64,000 bases of DNA from CAZRHR01 sp964578885. Its GTDB lineage: Bacteria; Bacteroidota; Bacteroidia; CAIKAF01. Under the pieces are notes generated by a model. It had not been told where the DNA came from. It did not search any database and worked only from the letters and a program-made list of their open reading frames with translations. The position numbers and the translations under genes were made by a program. Below, one piece after another: positions 34,216-43,627 of the stretch; positions within the stretch are counted from its first letter, which is position 1; each line of letters starts with the position of its first letter. The stretch spans positions 1 through 64,000 of the forward strand of contig CAZOEO010000004.1 in the NCBI GenBank assembly GCA_964578885.1, written 5' to 3'.

Positions 34216-34269
34216 GATAATACAAATGAAAGATGAATTTACCGAACATTCAATCCCTTAAACAGGGGA

Positions 34270-35166
34270 TTATGACAAATGGGCGTTCAGCCTGGCCTGC
34301 TGCTGAACGTAATTTTTTAATGCTTCCGGCGCCTGAATAACCACTTCTTGTGGCAATCCCAGAATGAATCTCCCGATGCCTTCCAAGCCGCGCATTTCTC
34401 CCGTAAATTGCCACCAACCATTGGGTAAATGGGTCAGTTGATCGGAGGAAATTTCCACTTCGTCCAACAACAAATTCCTTGCCCGGGGAGAAAGAAGAAT
34501 GTCTACCTGAAACGGTTGGCCCGTGAGTAGAAATGGATCTGTTTTCCTGGGTTTGTGCAGGTGCTGGAATGTTTGTTTTTTCTTGCTAAGCTGCACCGCT
34601 TCGGCGCGACTGAGACGGAACATTCGCATTTCCTGCCGGTCCACATCGAAGGCCTCTACATATTGGTGATACTGTAGGAGTGCCACAGGTTCTATTTCCC
34701 GATCTTCCGGTTGATCATGTTCGGCGCCCCAATATTTTTTTAGAATAATCCGTTTTTGGCCTTTCATGGCTTCTCGAATTCCCCTGACTTTTCCGGGAAA
34801 ACTCAGGTAATGAAAGCGCTCGGATGGGCCATGCAAATCGGCCATCAAATAAAGTTTATCCCAAATGCTTTTGGCCAGGGGATGGTCGCTGTTCATGTGT
34901 TCCATGGCCTCTCTAATTACTTCGGTTTCCTCTAAAGTGAAATGAAGAAAATCCTCAATATGAAAGTGTTGGGCTGAATGAACTTTGTATTTTCCCTGGC
35001 TGCTTTGGATGCTAAAACCTGCTTCACGCAACAAGGCGATATGTCGGTCGAAAGTGCGGGGAGATAAGTCGTGTTGACTACAAAACCGAAGTTTATCTGC
35101 TCCAGATGGTCGTCTTAAGGCAGAAATCAGTTGAAGCAACCGCAGGAATTTGGTTAAATCTGCCAT
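34270..35166 (-). CDS. WYL-domain transcriptional regulator (YafY-like)
   Basis: A 298-residue regulator. The N-terminal winged HTH (about 5-65; RTFDRHIALLREAGF resembles the DeoR-type recognition part) is followed by a WYL domain (about 130-215; YWGAEHDQPEDREIEPVALLQYHQYVEAFD, in pieces) and a C-terminal WCX-like extension (about 220-298, VDILLSPRARN and GWWQFTGEM). WYL domains usually sense nucleic acid or nucleotide ligands. ATG 35166 is preferred to the upstream in-frame start at 35199. No defence genes are adjacent, so a role in phage defence control has no support here. Confidence 0.85.
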   Translation of the reverse strand: MADLTKFLRLLQLISALRRPSGADKLRFCSQHDLSPRTFDRHIALLREAGFSIQSSQGKYKVHSAQHFHIEDFLHFTLEETEVIREAMEHMNSDHPLAKSIWDKLYLMADLHGPSERFHYLSFPGKVRGIREAMKGQKRIILKKYWGAEHDQPEDREIEPVALLQYHQYVEAFDVDRQEMRMFRLSRAEAVQLSKKKQTFQHLHKPRKTDPFLLTGQPFQVDILLSPRARNLLLDEVEISSDQLTHLPNGWWQFTGEMRGLEGIGRFILGLPQEVVIQAPEALKNYVQQQARLNAHLS

Positions 35167-35220
35167 GGCCTTAGAGGAAAAATATGAGCAAAGTAACAAA
35201 AATCCCCCGACTCATCGGCT

Positions 35221-36837
35221 TTATTGGAGTGAGCTCAACTTCTCAATGGCCGATTGAATGGCGGGATCTTCGGTCGCCAGAATTTGATAATAGATTTCGC
35301 TTCCCCAGATATTTCTTCCGATAGACGCTTTTAACCGATTCACTAAAAGTGATTTGGAACGCTGAACTTGGGCAGGCGGGGTCGCTACTCCTTTTTCCCG
35401 GCAATACGACAGGAATTGTGCAAATAAACCGGATTCCATCGAAGCGTCCAGTGGAAAACCTTCTCCTTTGGGATATTTTTTTCGCCAAACTTCCCTGTTT
35501 CGGTCTGCAAATTCAAACGCAAAATCATAGACCAGTCCTAAGTTGACGGCTTGTTCAAAAAAGCGGGTAAAAGGAACAGTGTCTATAGGTATCAATAAAT
35601 CCGGGGTAATGCCACCGCCGCCGTAGACTATTCGCCGCTTAAACAAGGTTTCGTATTTGAGTGAGTCCGGGAACGCGCTGGAATCAGGAATTCCTCCATT
35701 GCGCAAATCGTGGTAGGCTTCCTGATAATAGGCTTCTGTTCCTTGATTATAAGAACGTTGTATGCTTCTTCCGCTGGGTGTATAGTATCTTGCCACAGTG
35801 AGGGCCAAACCGGAACCATCGGACAAATCAAACACTTCTTGCACCAAACCTTTTCCAAAAGACCGGCGACCAATGACCAGCCCGCGGTCGTTGTCTTGCA
35901 CCGCGCCCGACACAATTTCTGAAGCAGAAGCCGAACCTTCATCAATTAATATGGCCAAAGGTCCCGTTTCAAACAAACCATCCGGATAGGCGTGGTAACT
36001 TTTTCTCCTTCTGGAGCGTCCTTCTGTGTACGTAATAAGTTGGCCATCGGGTAAAAACATATCTGCAATGTCGATGGATGCCGTCAACATGCCGCCGGGA
36101 TTGCCACGCAGGTCGAACACCAGACGTTCCATGCCCTGTTTTTTCAACTTTTTCAATGCTTTTTCCACCTCCTGGGCCGACTTTTCCCCGAATCGGCCAA
36201 GACGAATGTAGCCTGTTTGATTTGGCATCATGTAGGCCGCTTCTACGGTGTACAACGGAATTTTATCCCGGGTAATGGTAAAAGGAAGGAGTTTAGCCTG
36301 ACCTCTTCTTTGGATGCCAACAGATACTTTAGTGCCTTTTTTACCTCTTAATTTCTTGACAATTTGGTCTTGTGGCGTTTTGTTTCCCGCCACCGTTTGG
36401 CCTTCAATTTCCACAATTCGGTCGCCGCTTCTCAAACCCACTGCTTCTGCCGGACCGCCTGAAATTGCTGATAAAACTACAATGGTATCGTTTACCATAT
36501 TAAATTCAATGCCGATGCCGTCGAAAGAACCACTGATTTCCTCATCGAAGGCGATTTTATCGGCCGGAGGCGTGTAATACGAATGGGGATCTAATCCTTC
36601 CAATAGCGCCGCAATGGCTTGATTGGTGATTTGTTCCATGTTGACGGTATCCACGTAATCCGCTTCGATGAGCGACAGAATTTTCGCCAGTTTATTGTCT
36701 TTGGGCGCCAAGGTAAACATGGGCCCCGACGTTTCTCTAAAACTAAAATGGAGAAATTGACCTAAAAACATGCCTACAATCAGAGAGATGGCTATGATTA
36801 CAGGTGCAATAACAACGAACCTTGGTGTACCTTTCAT
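35221..36837 (-). CDS. C-terminal processing peptidase, S41 family (CtpA-like)
   Basis: A 538-residue protease anchored by an N-terminal TM segment (about 8-28). A PDZ domain (about 100-185; GIGIEFNMVNDTIVV, GLRSGDRIVEIEG) precedes the S41 core. The catalytic Ser lies in GSASASE (301-307) and the Lys in RSFGKG (Lys329). It should act in the periplasm on protein C-termini. The C-terminal region (about 380-538) is longer than in minimal CtpA. ATG 36837 is chosen because the in-frame upstream codon at 36864 is TTG and too near the -7 box. Confidence 0.93.
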   Translation of the reverse strand: MKGTPRFVVIAPVIIAISLIVGMFLGQFLHFSFRETSGPMFTLAPKDNKLAKILSLIEADYVDTVNMEQITNQAIAALLEGLDPHSYYTPPADKIAFDEEISGSFDGIGIEFNMVNDTIVVLSAISGGPAEAVGLRSGDRIVEIEGQTVAGNKTPQDQIVKKLRGKKGTKVSVGIQRRGQAKLLPFTITRDKIPLYTVEAAYMMPNQTGYIRLGRFGEKSAQEVEKALKKLKKQGMERLVFDLRGNPGGMLTASIDIADMFLPDGQLITYTEGRSRRRKSYHAYPDGLFETGPLAILIDEGSASASEIVSGAVQDNDRGLVIGRRSFGKGLVQEVFDLSDGSGLALTVARYYTPSGRSIQRSYNQGTEAYYQEAYHDLRNGGIPDSSAFPDSLKYETLFKRRIVYGGGGITPDLLIPIDTVPFTRFFEQAVNLGLVYDFAFEFADRNREVWRKKYPKGEGFPLDASMESGLFAQFLSYCREKGVATPPAQVQRSKSLLVNRLKASIGRNIWGSEIYYQILATEDPAIQSAIEKLSSLQ

Positions 36838-36865
36838 TTTAATTTTGGCTCCGATATACTTCAAA

Positions 36866-36873
36866 CAAAGGTA
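36866..36873 (-). promoter_or_regulatory. -7 box TACCTTTG of the CtpA-like gene
   Basis: On the minus strand TACCTTTG ends 28 nt before the preferred ATG at 36837 and only a base or two before the competing TTG, supporting the later start. Confidence 0.6.
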
Positions 36874-36994
36874 ACAGAGTTCAGAAAGGTTTCCTTAACC
36901 CTTTGATTTTTTAAACAATTTAGGGAAATGGTCATTATGGCTGGATGTCTTTCTCGGTCTTATCCTTGATCGATTATTGTTTAAGAATTTGATT

Positions 36995-38062
36995 TCAAAT
37001 GAGTTTTGCGATGAGTGCTGACAAGTCCGGGTTGGATAATTCTTGCTGATCCAAGTCTGGTCTGTGCGAAGGCAAAGACGCCAACCAATTTTTTAAACCG
37101 ATTTGGGTGATTTGGTGTTGCTCCACGTGATTCCAAAAAGGGTGGCAAGCATGAAGTTGAGCCAGATAAGCCTGTTCTGGTTGTCCCGGCGTGGGAATAA
37201 ACAGGGCCGGAAGAGGAACCTGCGCCAGGTCCATAAGGGTTGTGTAGCCGTTTCTGCCTATGATTCCGGCGGCCATTCTCAGATTTTCAGATACTTCTTC
37301 TGAAGAGGCCCGATGTAGGATAGTCCAGTTTTCTGGAAAAATTGTGGAAGATGGCAAGTCCGTTCCCCGAATGCAAGTAACAGGCAAGGAGAAGTTTTCC
37401 GGCCAATGGGCCACGATGGCTTCTTCCAGCAAACTACGTTGAGGCTCAGGGCCCGACAATAAAATTAAAACCTGTTTCGGTGGCAACAGCGTTTCCCGGA
37501 AATGCGGCAACAAACCGATATAATGTGTTTTCTCCGGAAAAGGAGAAGGATGACTTAATTTTCCGGACCAACCGGGAGACACGGCCACATCCGGTACCCA
37601 GATTTGCTGAAATGGCTTCAGCATGTTTTGATAAAAAAACGGCAATCCGGGCCACCGCACCGGAAGATGTAATTGATGCGCCACCAGAACACTCGGCTTT
37701 TCTGGATGATAAAATCCCAGGCAATGGTCTGAAATACAAAACTGAAGGCCTGGATACGTAGTAAAAAGTTGGCGGGCACAAGCTTTTTCTTCTTGCAATC
37801 TTCTTAAAAAGGCCGGTCCTCTTTGAAATAAATTCCACCATAAATCTCCACGATGTTTCCCGTACCGAATGTCCGGGTCGGATAATTCGATTGTTGGGAG
37901 ATGCGGAAATTGCGAGGAAAGCCATTTTAAAGCCGCGCCAGACGAAACAATCAGCGGAAAATACCCCATGTTTTCCAACCGAGACAGCAGGTGTGCGCTT
38001 CGGGTGGCATGCCCCAGTCCCCAGTTCAGCACCGCCATGGCGACATCAGGATTCCGGGACAT
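36995..38062 (-). CDS. Glycosyltransferase-like protein (GT28/MurG-type fold)
   Basis: A 355-residue cytoplasmic protein. The N-terminal LNWGLGHATRSAHLL matches the glycine loop of GT-B enzymes, and the C-terminal half has the nucleotide-sugar region (GIIGRNGYTTLMDLA and PTPGQPEQAYLA) of the MurG/GT28 group. Acceptor and donor are unknown. Its start overlaps the 3' end of the AI-2E-type permease gene by 17 bp, so the two are coupled and could work together at the membrane. Confidence 0.8.
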   Translation of the reverse strand: MSRNPDVAMAVLNWGLGHATRSAHLLSRLENMGYFPLIVSSGAALKWLSSQFPHLPTIELSDPDIRYGKHRGDLWWNLFQRGPAFLRRLQEEKACARQLFTTYPGLQFCISDHCLGFYHPEKPSVLVAHQLHLPVRWPGLPFFYQNMLKPFQQIWVPDVAVSPGWSGKLSHPSPFPEKTHYIGLLPHFRETLLPPKQVLILLSGPEPQRSLLEEAIVAHWPENFSLPVTCIRGTDLPSSTIFPENWTILHRASSEEVSENLRMAAGIIGRNGYTTLMDLAQVPLPALFIPTPGQPEQAYLAQLHACHPFWNHVEQHQITQIGLKNWLASLPSHRPDLDQQELSNPDLSALIAKLI

Positions 38063-39197
38063 GACGATGGCGATAAAGCTTTTGAAAAATCACGAACATT
38101 CGGCGAGCGATTAGGCGGATCATGGTGTAAATCGGAACGGCCAGCATCATGCCCGTGATGCCATTGACAATGCCGCCCGCCACAATCACCATAAAAATTT
38201 CCAGGGGATGAGCGGCCACAGAATCGCTGTAAATCCAGGGTTGTAGGGCGAAATTATCGATGAGTTGCACGGAAATGAACACAGCAGATACTTTTAAAAG
38301 CAACGGCAGGATTTGTGCCTCGAAGGGAAGATGCAGTTGCGAGGCTACTGTAAGTACAAGACCCATCAAGAATCCCATCATGGGACCGAGATAGGGGATG
38401 AGGTTCAGGATGCCGGCGATGGTTCCGAGCGTGAGGGCCAGTGGGAAATCCAAACCAATCATCCACAGGCCTAGCGAAGTGAAAATGGCCACCAGCAGCA
38501 CTTCCAGGCCGAGACCGAGAAAATATCGGGATAAATTTTTGCGCGTTTCTATCAGCACCGTCCACACATGGCTATGCCAGGACGCTGGCATGAGATGTAG
38601 GGCTTTTTCCAGAAATAAAGTTCGGTCGCGCAGCAGGAAAAAGGAGGAGAACAGGCTTCCGAACAATATGGCCAAGGTGGAAGAAAAAGCGTCGAATGCC
38701 GGAGAAATCAGATCCATGAGCCGCAGCGATTGCCAGAATTGTTCTACTTGTTCCAGCAAAAAATGGGTTAAAGGGGAAAGGTCATTGTTTTGTGATGTTG
38801 GAGGCGAAATCCAACCGCGTTCTGCCATCCAGTTTTCCAATTCATGAAGTGCCTGTTGGATATTTTGCGACAAAAGGGTGAAATCCGTTTGGCTCATGAT
38901 GGCCCATTGTTGTTGAACCGTCGGAGCAATCAGCAGGATGACGCCGGCCAGCACAAGCCAGAGCGTGAGAATTGCCAGACCTGCTTTCATGCTTTTTCCC
39001 ATTGCCCAAGGGCTTTTGGGCCAACGTCCCAGTGCATCGAAGATGGGCCTGGCCATGAGCGACATAATAAAACCCAGGAACAGCATCCAGGCCATGGCGG
39101 AGAAAAAGAACAAAAACGCCGCGATGCCAAAGCCCAAAAGCAGGGGCGGCACCCAGAGGGAAGGTTTTTTCCAAAGTTGGAGCAACGGATCCGCCAT
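38046..39197 (-). CDS. AI-2E family transporter (PerM-like)
   Basis: A 383-residue polytopic membrane protein with about seven or eight TM helices: a pair near the N-terminus (about 15-60), one near 75-95, and a C-terminal group (about 205-345). The motif GTIAGILNLIPYLGPMMG is the signature of the family. Members export small molecules or act as ion antiporters; autoinducer-2 export is only one proposal. First gene of a two-gene operon with the glycosyltransferase-like gene. Confidence 0.87.
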   Translation of the reverse strand: MADPLLQLWKKPSLWVPPLLLGFGIAAFLFFFSAMAWMLFLGFIMSLMARPIFDALGRWPKSPWAMGKSMKAGLAILTLWLVLAGVILLIAPTVQQQWAIMSQTDFTLLSQNIQQALHELENWMAERGWISPPTSQNNDLSPLTHFLLEQVEQFWQSLRLMDLISPAFDAFSSTLAILFGSLFSSFFLLRDRTLFLEKALHLMPASWHSHVWTVLIETRKNLSRYFLGLGLEVLLVAIFTSLGLWMIGLDFPLALTLGTIAGILNLIPYLGPMMGFLMGLVLTVASQLHLPFEAQILPLLLKVSAVFISVQLIDNFALQPWIYSDSVAAHPLEIFMVIVAGGIVNGITGMMLAVPIYTMIRLIARRMFVIFQKLYRHRHVPES

Positions 39198-39699
39198 AAG
39201 GAGTAGATGTTATTGGGACTAAGTTAGGGGTTTTTGGAGTGGGAGGGAGAAGCTGCTTATCACTGAAAACAGATTTAAGGAGGATTAGAAGTTTGGTTTT
39301 TTGAAAATGAGGAACATTTGAAAAGAATGGAAAAAGGGTGTTCAAACGAAAAATGATCCGGATTTTGGGGAGGTTGCAGGAGTGCGGACAATTTGATGAA
39401 CTCAATTCATTCTAAAATCAGAAATTATATGCGAAGGAATATTGTTCAAATTTCGGAAGGGTACCATTTCCTAATAATCAGAAATTCAAACTTGTAAATA
39501 ATAAATTTGGATGTTTAGTGGTGTGGATTTTTCTCAACTAAAACTGAAAGCCCAATCATGTCCAAAAATTGGGGAGGTTATAATTGTACCTGCAAATGGT
39601 TACGGCCGCCTCAATAAGTCATTCCAGCCTTTTTAGTAAGTCATTCCGGAGGTTTAAAAATTGGGATGATATTTTTTTCTTTTGGTTTTCGCGTTTAAA
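39198..39699. other. Gene-free spacer
   Basis: About 500 bp between the AI-2E-type gene and the esterase gene with no supportable gene or terminator. An open minus-strand frame (38842-39405) overlaps the AI-2E-type gene and shows no family features. A short direct repeat AAGTCATTCC occurs twice near 39617 and 39640. Confidence 0.5.
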
Positions 39700-40353
39700 T
39701 CATTTTAAACCCAACCCCCGCCTCAACTGCATCAGCACCTTTTCCTCCAACTCATGCCTTCCCGAAAATGCCAATCCACTCACAGGCAGTCCCTTGTTTT
39801 TCAATATTTTTAAGTCAGATTGCCATTGCGCTTCGGACAACATTTGGTCGGCATCGCCACGAATCAAGAGGGTAGGAGGCCAACCCGAAAAATTGTCCAT
39901 GGAAAGATCTGGCGGAAACACGCCGGCCCAAATGAATAAGCGGGTGAATATGCCGGGAAAGCGGGCCGCTAAACGCCCGGCAGTGGCGGCTCCCTGTGAA
40001 AATCCAAGGAGAATCAGCGGAACGTTGGGATGCTGTTGTTGCAGTTCCACACAAACCTGCTGCAAATAATCAAGATAATCCTGGATATCGGTTTCCCGGT
40101 CTTCTTTGGTCATCCAGGATGCGCCCACGGGGCCTGCGCCTCCACGGGTGTAAAATCGGCTTAAAGCTTCAGGAGCCACCACCAAATCTTCGGAAAAAAT
40201 GGAAAGGTCGAAGGCGGTTAGGAAATCAGAAGCCAATTGGCCATAACCATGCAGGACGACCCAAATTTGGCTGGGCGGCTGCTGACGGGATGGCAACGAA
40301 AAAATACGGGCCGTTCGGCTTACTTGCAGATGCTGAATCTGCACGCGGCTCAT
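39700..40353 (-). CDS. Alpha/beta hydrolase, carboxylesterase/phospholipase type
   Basis: A 217-residue cytoplasmic esterase-fold protein. The nucleophile elbow GFSQG places Ser119, the acid is Asp167 or Asp169 in IRGDADQM, and the base His200 is in SGRHE. The oxyanion strand VVLHGYGQ is at about 32-39. It resembles small bacterial carboxylesterases. Its ATG overlaps the ychF stop by 4 bp (ATGA). Confidence 0.87.
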   Translation of the reverse strand: MSRVQIQHLQVSRTARIFSLPSRQQPPSQIWVVLHGYGQLASDFLTAFDLSIFSEDLVVAPEALSRFYTRGGAGPVGASWMTKEDRETDIQDYLDYLQQVCVELQQQHPNVPLILLGFSQGAATAGRLAARFPGIFTRLFIWAGVFPPDLSMDNFSGWPPTLLIRGDADQMLSEAQWQSDLKILKNKGLPVSGLAFSGRHELEEKVLMQLRRGLGLK

Positions 40354-41447
40354 ACGTTGAAGCGGAAATGCATGATGTCGCCGTCGGCCACAATGTATTC
40401 CTTACCTTCTACGCGCAATTTCCCGGCGTCTTTTACAGCAGATTCTGAGCCGTATTTTACGTAATCTTCATAGGCAATCACTTCCGCCCGGATAAATCCT
40501 TTCTGGAAATCGCTATGAATCACGCCTGCGGCTTCGGGTGCAGACATGCCTTTATGAATGGTCCAGGCGCGTACTTCTTTAACGCCGGCGGTAAAGTAGG
40601 TGTAAAGATTCAGCAAACGATACGCCGATTTAATGAGTCGGGAAATTCCTGGCTCTTTTAACCCGATGTCTTCCAGAAACATCTGTCTTTCTTCGTAGGT
40701 TTCCAAGGCGGCAATTTCAGATTCAATGCCTACGGCAATCACCAATACTTCGGCATTTTCTCCGGCCACGGCCTGTTTCACTTTCTCCGAATAAGCATTT
40801 CCGGTGGCGGCGCTGCTTTCGTCTACATTACATAAATACATCACTGGCTTGGCCGTGAGTAAGTACAATTCTTCCAGCCATTCCTTTTCTTCCTCATTGG
40901 TAGGTAGACTGCGGGCAGAAGAGGCAGAGGCCAAATGGTCTTTTAACCGAAGGTATAATTCATGCTTCTTTTTGGCGTCTTTGTCCCCGACTTTAGCGGC
41001 TTTTTCTACCTTGCCCATTTGTTTCTCCAGCGTATCCAGGTCGCGAAGCTGCAATTCGATGTCAATGACTTCTTTGTCGCGCACCGGATCTACAGAACCG
41101 TCTACGTGCACAATGTTTGGGTCGTCGAAACATCTTAAAACGTGAATAATGGCGTTACACTCGCGGATATTGGCCAAAAACTGGTTGCCCAGTCCTTCGC
41201 CTTTATGTGCGCCTTTCACCAGTCCGGCAATGTCCACAATTTCCACAGTGGTAGGAACCACTTGCTGCGGATTCACAAATTTGGCTAAGGTTTCCAGTCG
41301 TTCATCAGGAACGGTGATGGTGCCTACATTGGGCTCAATGGTGCAAAACGGAAAGTTGGCTGCTTGAGCCTTTGCATTGGATAAACAATTGAAAAGGGTA
41401 GATTTTCCTACGTTGGGCAAGCCTACAATTCCGCATTTCAGGGACAT
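40350..41447 (-). CDS. ychF: Ribosome-binding ATPase YchF
   Basis: A 365-residue OBG-family P-loop ATPase. The G1 loop GLPNVGKST (about 8-16), the Switch II region DIAGLVKGAHKGEGLGNQFL (in pieces DIAGLV and GEGLGNQ), the altered specificity motif (YLCNVDE in place of NKxD, which explains ATP preference) and the C-terminal TGS-like domain (YFTAGVKEVRAWT, GFIRAEV) are present. It binds ribosomes and affects stress responses. ATG 41447 follows a TATATTTG box by 19 nt; the open frame upstream to 41483 lies above that box. Confidence 0.96.
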   Translation of the reverse strand: MSLKCGIVGLPNVGKSTLFNCLSNAKAQAANFPFCTIEPNVGTITVPDERLETLAKFVNPQQVVPTTVEIVDIAGLVKGAHKGEGLGNQFLANIRECNAIIHVLRCFDDPNIVHVDGSVDPVRDKEVIDIELQLRDLDTLEKQMGKVEKAAKVGDKDAKKKHELYLRLKDHLASASSARSLPTNEEEKEWLEELYLLTAKPVMYLCNVDESSAATGNAYSEKVKQAVAGENAEVLVIAVGIESEIAALETYEERQMFLEDIGLKEPGISRLIKSAYRLLNLYTYFTAGVKEVRAWTIHKGMSAPEAAGVIHSDFQKGFIRAEVIAYEDYVKYGSESAVKDAGKLRVEGKEYIVADGDIMHFRFNV

Positions 41448-41466
41448 GGTTCTGTGATTTAGGCGG

Positions 41467-41474
41467 CAAATATA
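41467..41474 (-). promoter_or_regulatory. -7 box TATATTTG of ychF
   Basis: On the minus strand TATATTTG lies 19 nt before the ychF ATG at 41447. Confidence 0.55.
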
Positions 41475-41579
41475 CGCCTTCATCCAGAATTCAGGGCCTT
41501 TTAGCCAAACGAAGCGTCATTTCTTCATGGGTAAAAGTGAAAGTTAGACGCTCCGTAGTTTCATTTTTCTCCGTTGTTT

Positions 41580-42416
41580 TCAGGAAAAGGAAAAGGTTTC
41601 ACCCAGGATAAAAAGTCCATTTCCCTGATCCTGAATGGCGGCACAGGCTAAATGGGGGTCATGTTCGAAAAAGGCCAGTCCATTTTCTTTGGCAATGGTA
41701 TGCAGGATGGTTTGTTTTTCTTCCATGGTTTCCAGGGGACGCATGTCGTATCCCATGACATAGGCTGTCTTCAGGTGATAACTAGATGCTACCAAGTCGG
41801 CCAAAAACCAGAGTTCGCGTCCGTCTTCCATACGAATGACCGGCAACATTTGGGCATCGGTATGTCCATGGACAAACACCACCCGAATGCCGGGAAGCCA
41901 AGGTCCGGGACCATCGATAAAGCGTAACCGACCGGAGTTTTGTATGGGTTCAATATTTTCTTTTAAAAAGGAGGCTTTTTCCCTGGGATTGGGATGTAAA
42001 GCGGATTCCCAGTGCATTTGGTTGGACCAGTAAAGGGCATTGGGGAAAGTCAGTTGAAAACCGCCCTCAGCATTTTTCTCCACGCCTCCACCGCAATGGT
42101 CGAAGTGTAAATGGGTCATGAATACGTCGGTGATGTCTTCGGGGCTATACCCGGCTTCGGCCAAGGACTCCTTTAAACTGGGACCGGAAGGATGGTAATA
42201 ACTGAAAAATTTTTCCGATTGTTTATCGCCCATGCCATTGTCTATCAAAATGCGTTTGTCGCCGGTGTCTACCAGTAAACAGCGCATGGCCCATAGACAA
42301 AGGTTCTGGTCGTCGGCCGGATTGAGTTTGTTCCAAATGGATTTGGGAACTACGCCGAACATGGCGCCGCCGTCCAATTTAAAATAGCCGGCCAGTAGGG
42401 GAATGAGTTTTACCAT
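41580..42416 (-). CDS. MBL-fold metallo-hydrolase, lactonase-like
   Basis: A 278-residue metallo-beta-lactamase-fold enzyme. The zinc motif THLHFDHCGG gives His102, His104, Asp106 and His107; further ligands are His at VFVHGHTDAQM (about 190-198), Asp in LADLV and His in EHDPHLA. The overall pattern with an N-terminal FKLDGGAMFG is that of the AHL lactonase/methyl parathion hydrolase group. The natural substrate is unknown. A TATCTTTG box ends 4 nt before the ATG, predicting a leaderless mRNA, and the promoter/start region is duplicated 770 bp away. Confidence 0.9.
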   Translation of the reverse strand: MVKLIPLLAGYFKLDGGAMFGVVPKSIWNKLNPADDQNLCLWAMRCLLVDTGDKRILIDNGMGDKQSEKFFSYYHPSGPSLKESLAEAGYSPEDITDVFMTHLHFDHCGGGVEKNAEGGFQLTFPNALYWSNQMHWESALHPNPREKASFLKENIEPIQNSGRLRFIDGPGPWLPGIRVVFVHGHTDAQMLPVIRMEDGRELWFLADLVASSYHLKTAYVMGYDMRPLETMEEKQTILHTIAKENGLAFFEHDPHLACAAIQDQGNGLFILGETFSFS

Positions 42417-42453
42417 GGAACAAAGATACGATTCAAATTGGCGGTTGGCAAGG
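42366..42453. repeat. 88-bp direct repeat, original copy (hydrolase promoter and 5' end)
   Basis: Spans the first 17 codons, ATG (42414-42416 on the minus strand) and TATCTTTG box (42421-42428) of the hydrolase gene. About 93 percent identical to 43138-43224 by eye, with one indel. Confidence 0.8.
42421..42428 (-). promoter_or_regulatory. -7 box TATCTTTG, 4 nt before ATG of the lactonase-like gene
   Basis: On the minus strand TATCTTTG is followed by TTCC and the ATG at 42416. The transcription start should fall on the start codon. Confidence 0.6.
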
Positions 42454-43137
42454 GGGGAGTGGCTTCGCTCAATAGCGCAACGTTAACTTGCAACCTATTG
42501 AATAGTTAGCACTTGTAGCAGTTAGTCTAAAATTCCAGCCCACATATAGCCCCCAACAAGATTTTTTTGGCTTAAGTTGGTTTTTCGGTGTCGGAGCAGA
42601 AAAGTAGATTTGGTGAAGTCTACCATCGAACATGTTCGTCTCCAAGTTGCGGCCTGAACTTTTGGTGGCACGACTTTTCGTTGCTCAGAAAGGTAGGGCG
42701 TTTAAAGGTTTACAGCCATAAAATGGCCAAAAATACTTTTCATTGTCTAATAAAATACAGATTTAAAGACATTTGCATTTGCCGTAGTTGAGTACCTTAC
42801 AATTACTTTTAGTGTAAGTAAAAATCCCCACCTTCATTCTTTAAACCCATTTCCAAAGCCACTCATCCATCATCAATTCCTGAAATCTATCCAAGCAGTT
42901 TAAAATAGGTAAATGGTCTATGATGAGTTTTCCAAAGGAAAATCTATTGGCGATGGTTAGGAATGCGCTCAACGCCTTTCGCGGGCAAATGAAAGTAGCC
43001 TTTCATCCCCTTGGTGACCACATAAACGGAGAGATTCCGTTGCAAAGCGTGGTCGGATTCGTCAAAGCGCCTGGCCAAATTGAGGGGACACATGCAACTA
43101 AACACTCCCGCCTACACCGCTGTACAAACGCTAGACC
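42454..43137. other. Gene-free segment between the 88-bp repeats
   Basis: About 680 bp. Short open frames (42588-42791 and 42920-43159, plus strand) show no family features and no promoter. No transposase, terminal inverted repeat or other mobile-element sign was found. Confidence 0.5.
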
Positions 43138-43224
43138 GCCGCCGTCCTATTTAAAATAGCCGGCCAGTAGAGGAATGAGTTTTACCATGGAAAAAGATAC
43201 GATTCAAACTGCCGGTTACCAAGG
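43138..43224. repeat. 88-bp direct repeat, second copy
   Basis: Copy of 42366-42453. It keeps the ATG context (TTTTACCATGGAA on the plus strand), but the -7 box has changed to TATCTTTT (last G lost), and the reading frame does not continue beyond the copy. A dead promoter/start fragment. Confidence 0.8.
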
Positions 43225-43341
43225 CGTTGCGAAGTTTGGAAATGGGGTATTTGCAGTGTTTGGGGCACTGGAAGAAACTGGCATGTTGAATGGTTGGTTG
43301 TGGTTTGTTGAGCCTCAGCAGGAATTTGGGAGGCGACCAGA

Positions 43342-43450
43342 AGTATTATCCGATTTTATCCGATTATAAACGTTTAATTGCCGAATAATGTCGGTTGGTC
43401 GTCGTAACTTGTCCACGGGGAGGGGCGGGTGTATACCCCGGATTTTCAAA
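43342..43450. repeat. Dispersed repeat copy A
   Basis: Core running from ATCCGATTTTATCCG through TTTAATTGCCGAATAATG to TTGTCCACGGGGAGGGGCGG. It lies 282 bp before copy B by the position of the TTGTCC block (43409). Confidence 0.8.
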
Positions 43451-43627
43451 AACTTTCGGCCGCTGAAAACAATATTCCAAATCAAAAAACCCTTGCCGAA
43501 AGCATGAGCTGTCTGCAAGGATGGCTTTTCGTTTTCTGACCATTCATTTGACAAGAACGTAAGAATCAACCTCACCCATGGACACCCATGAAGTCGTCAA
43601 TAGGATTCAAGGACAATCGTTTATTAC

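Noticed and set aside
34270..35166. WYL regulator as marker of a phage-defence island
   Set aside because: Its neighbours are heme handling and a housekeeping periplasmic protease; no defence gene is near.
38842..39405. Open frame of 187 codons on the minus strand
   Set aside because: It overlaps the N-terminal part of the AI-2E-type gene in another frame and shows no domain.
42588..43369. Short plus-strand open frames (67, 79 and 64 codons)
   Set aside because: No promoter and no homology features; the last one starts inside the duplicated 88-bp segment and ends in the dispersed repeat.
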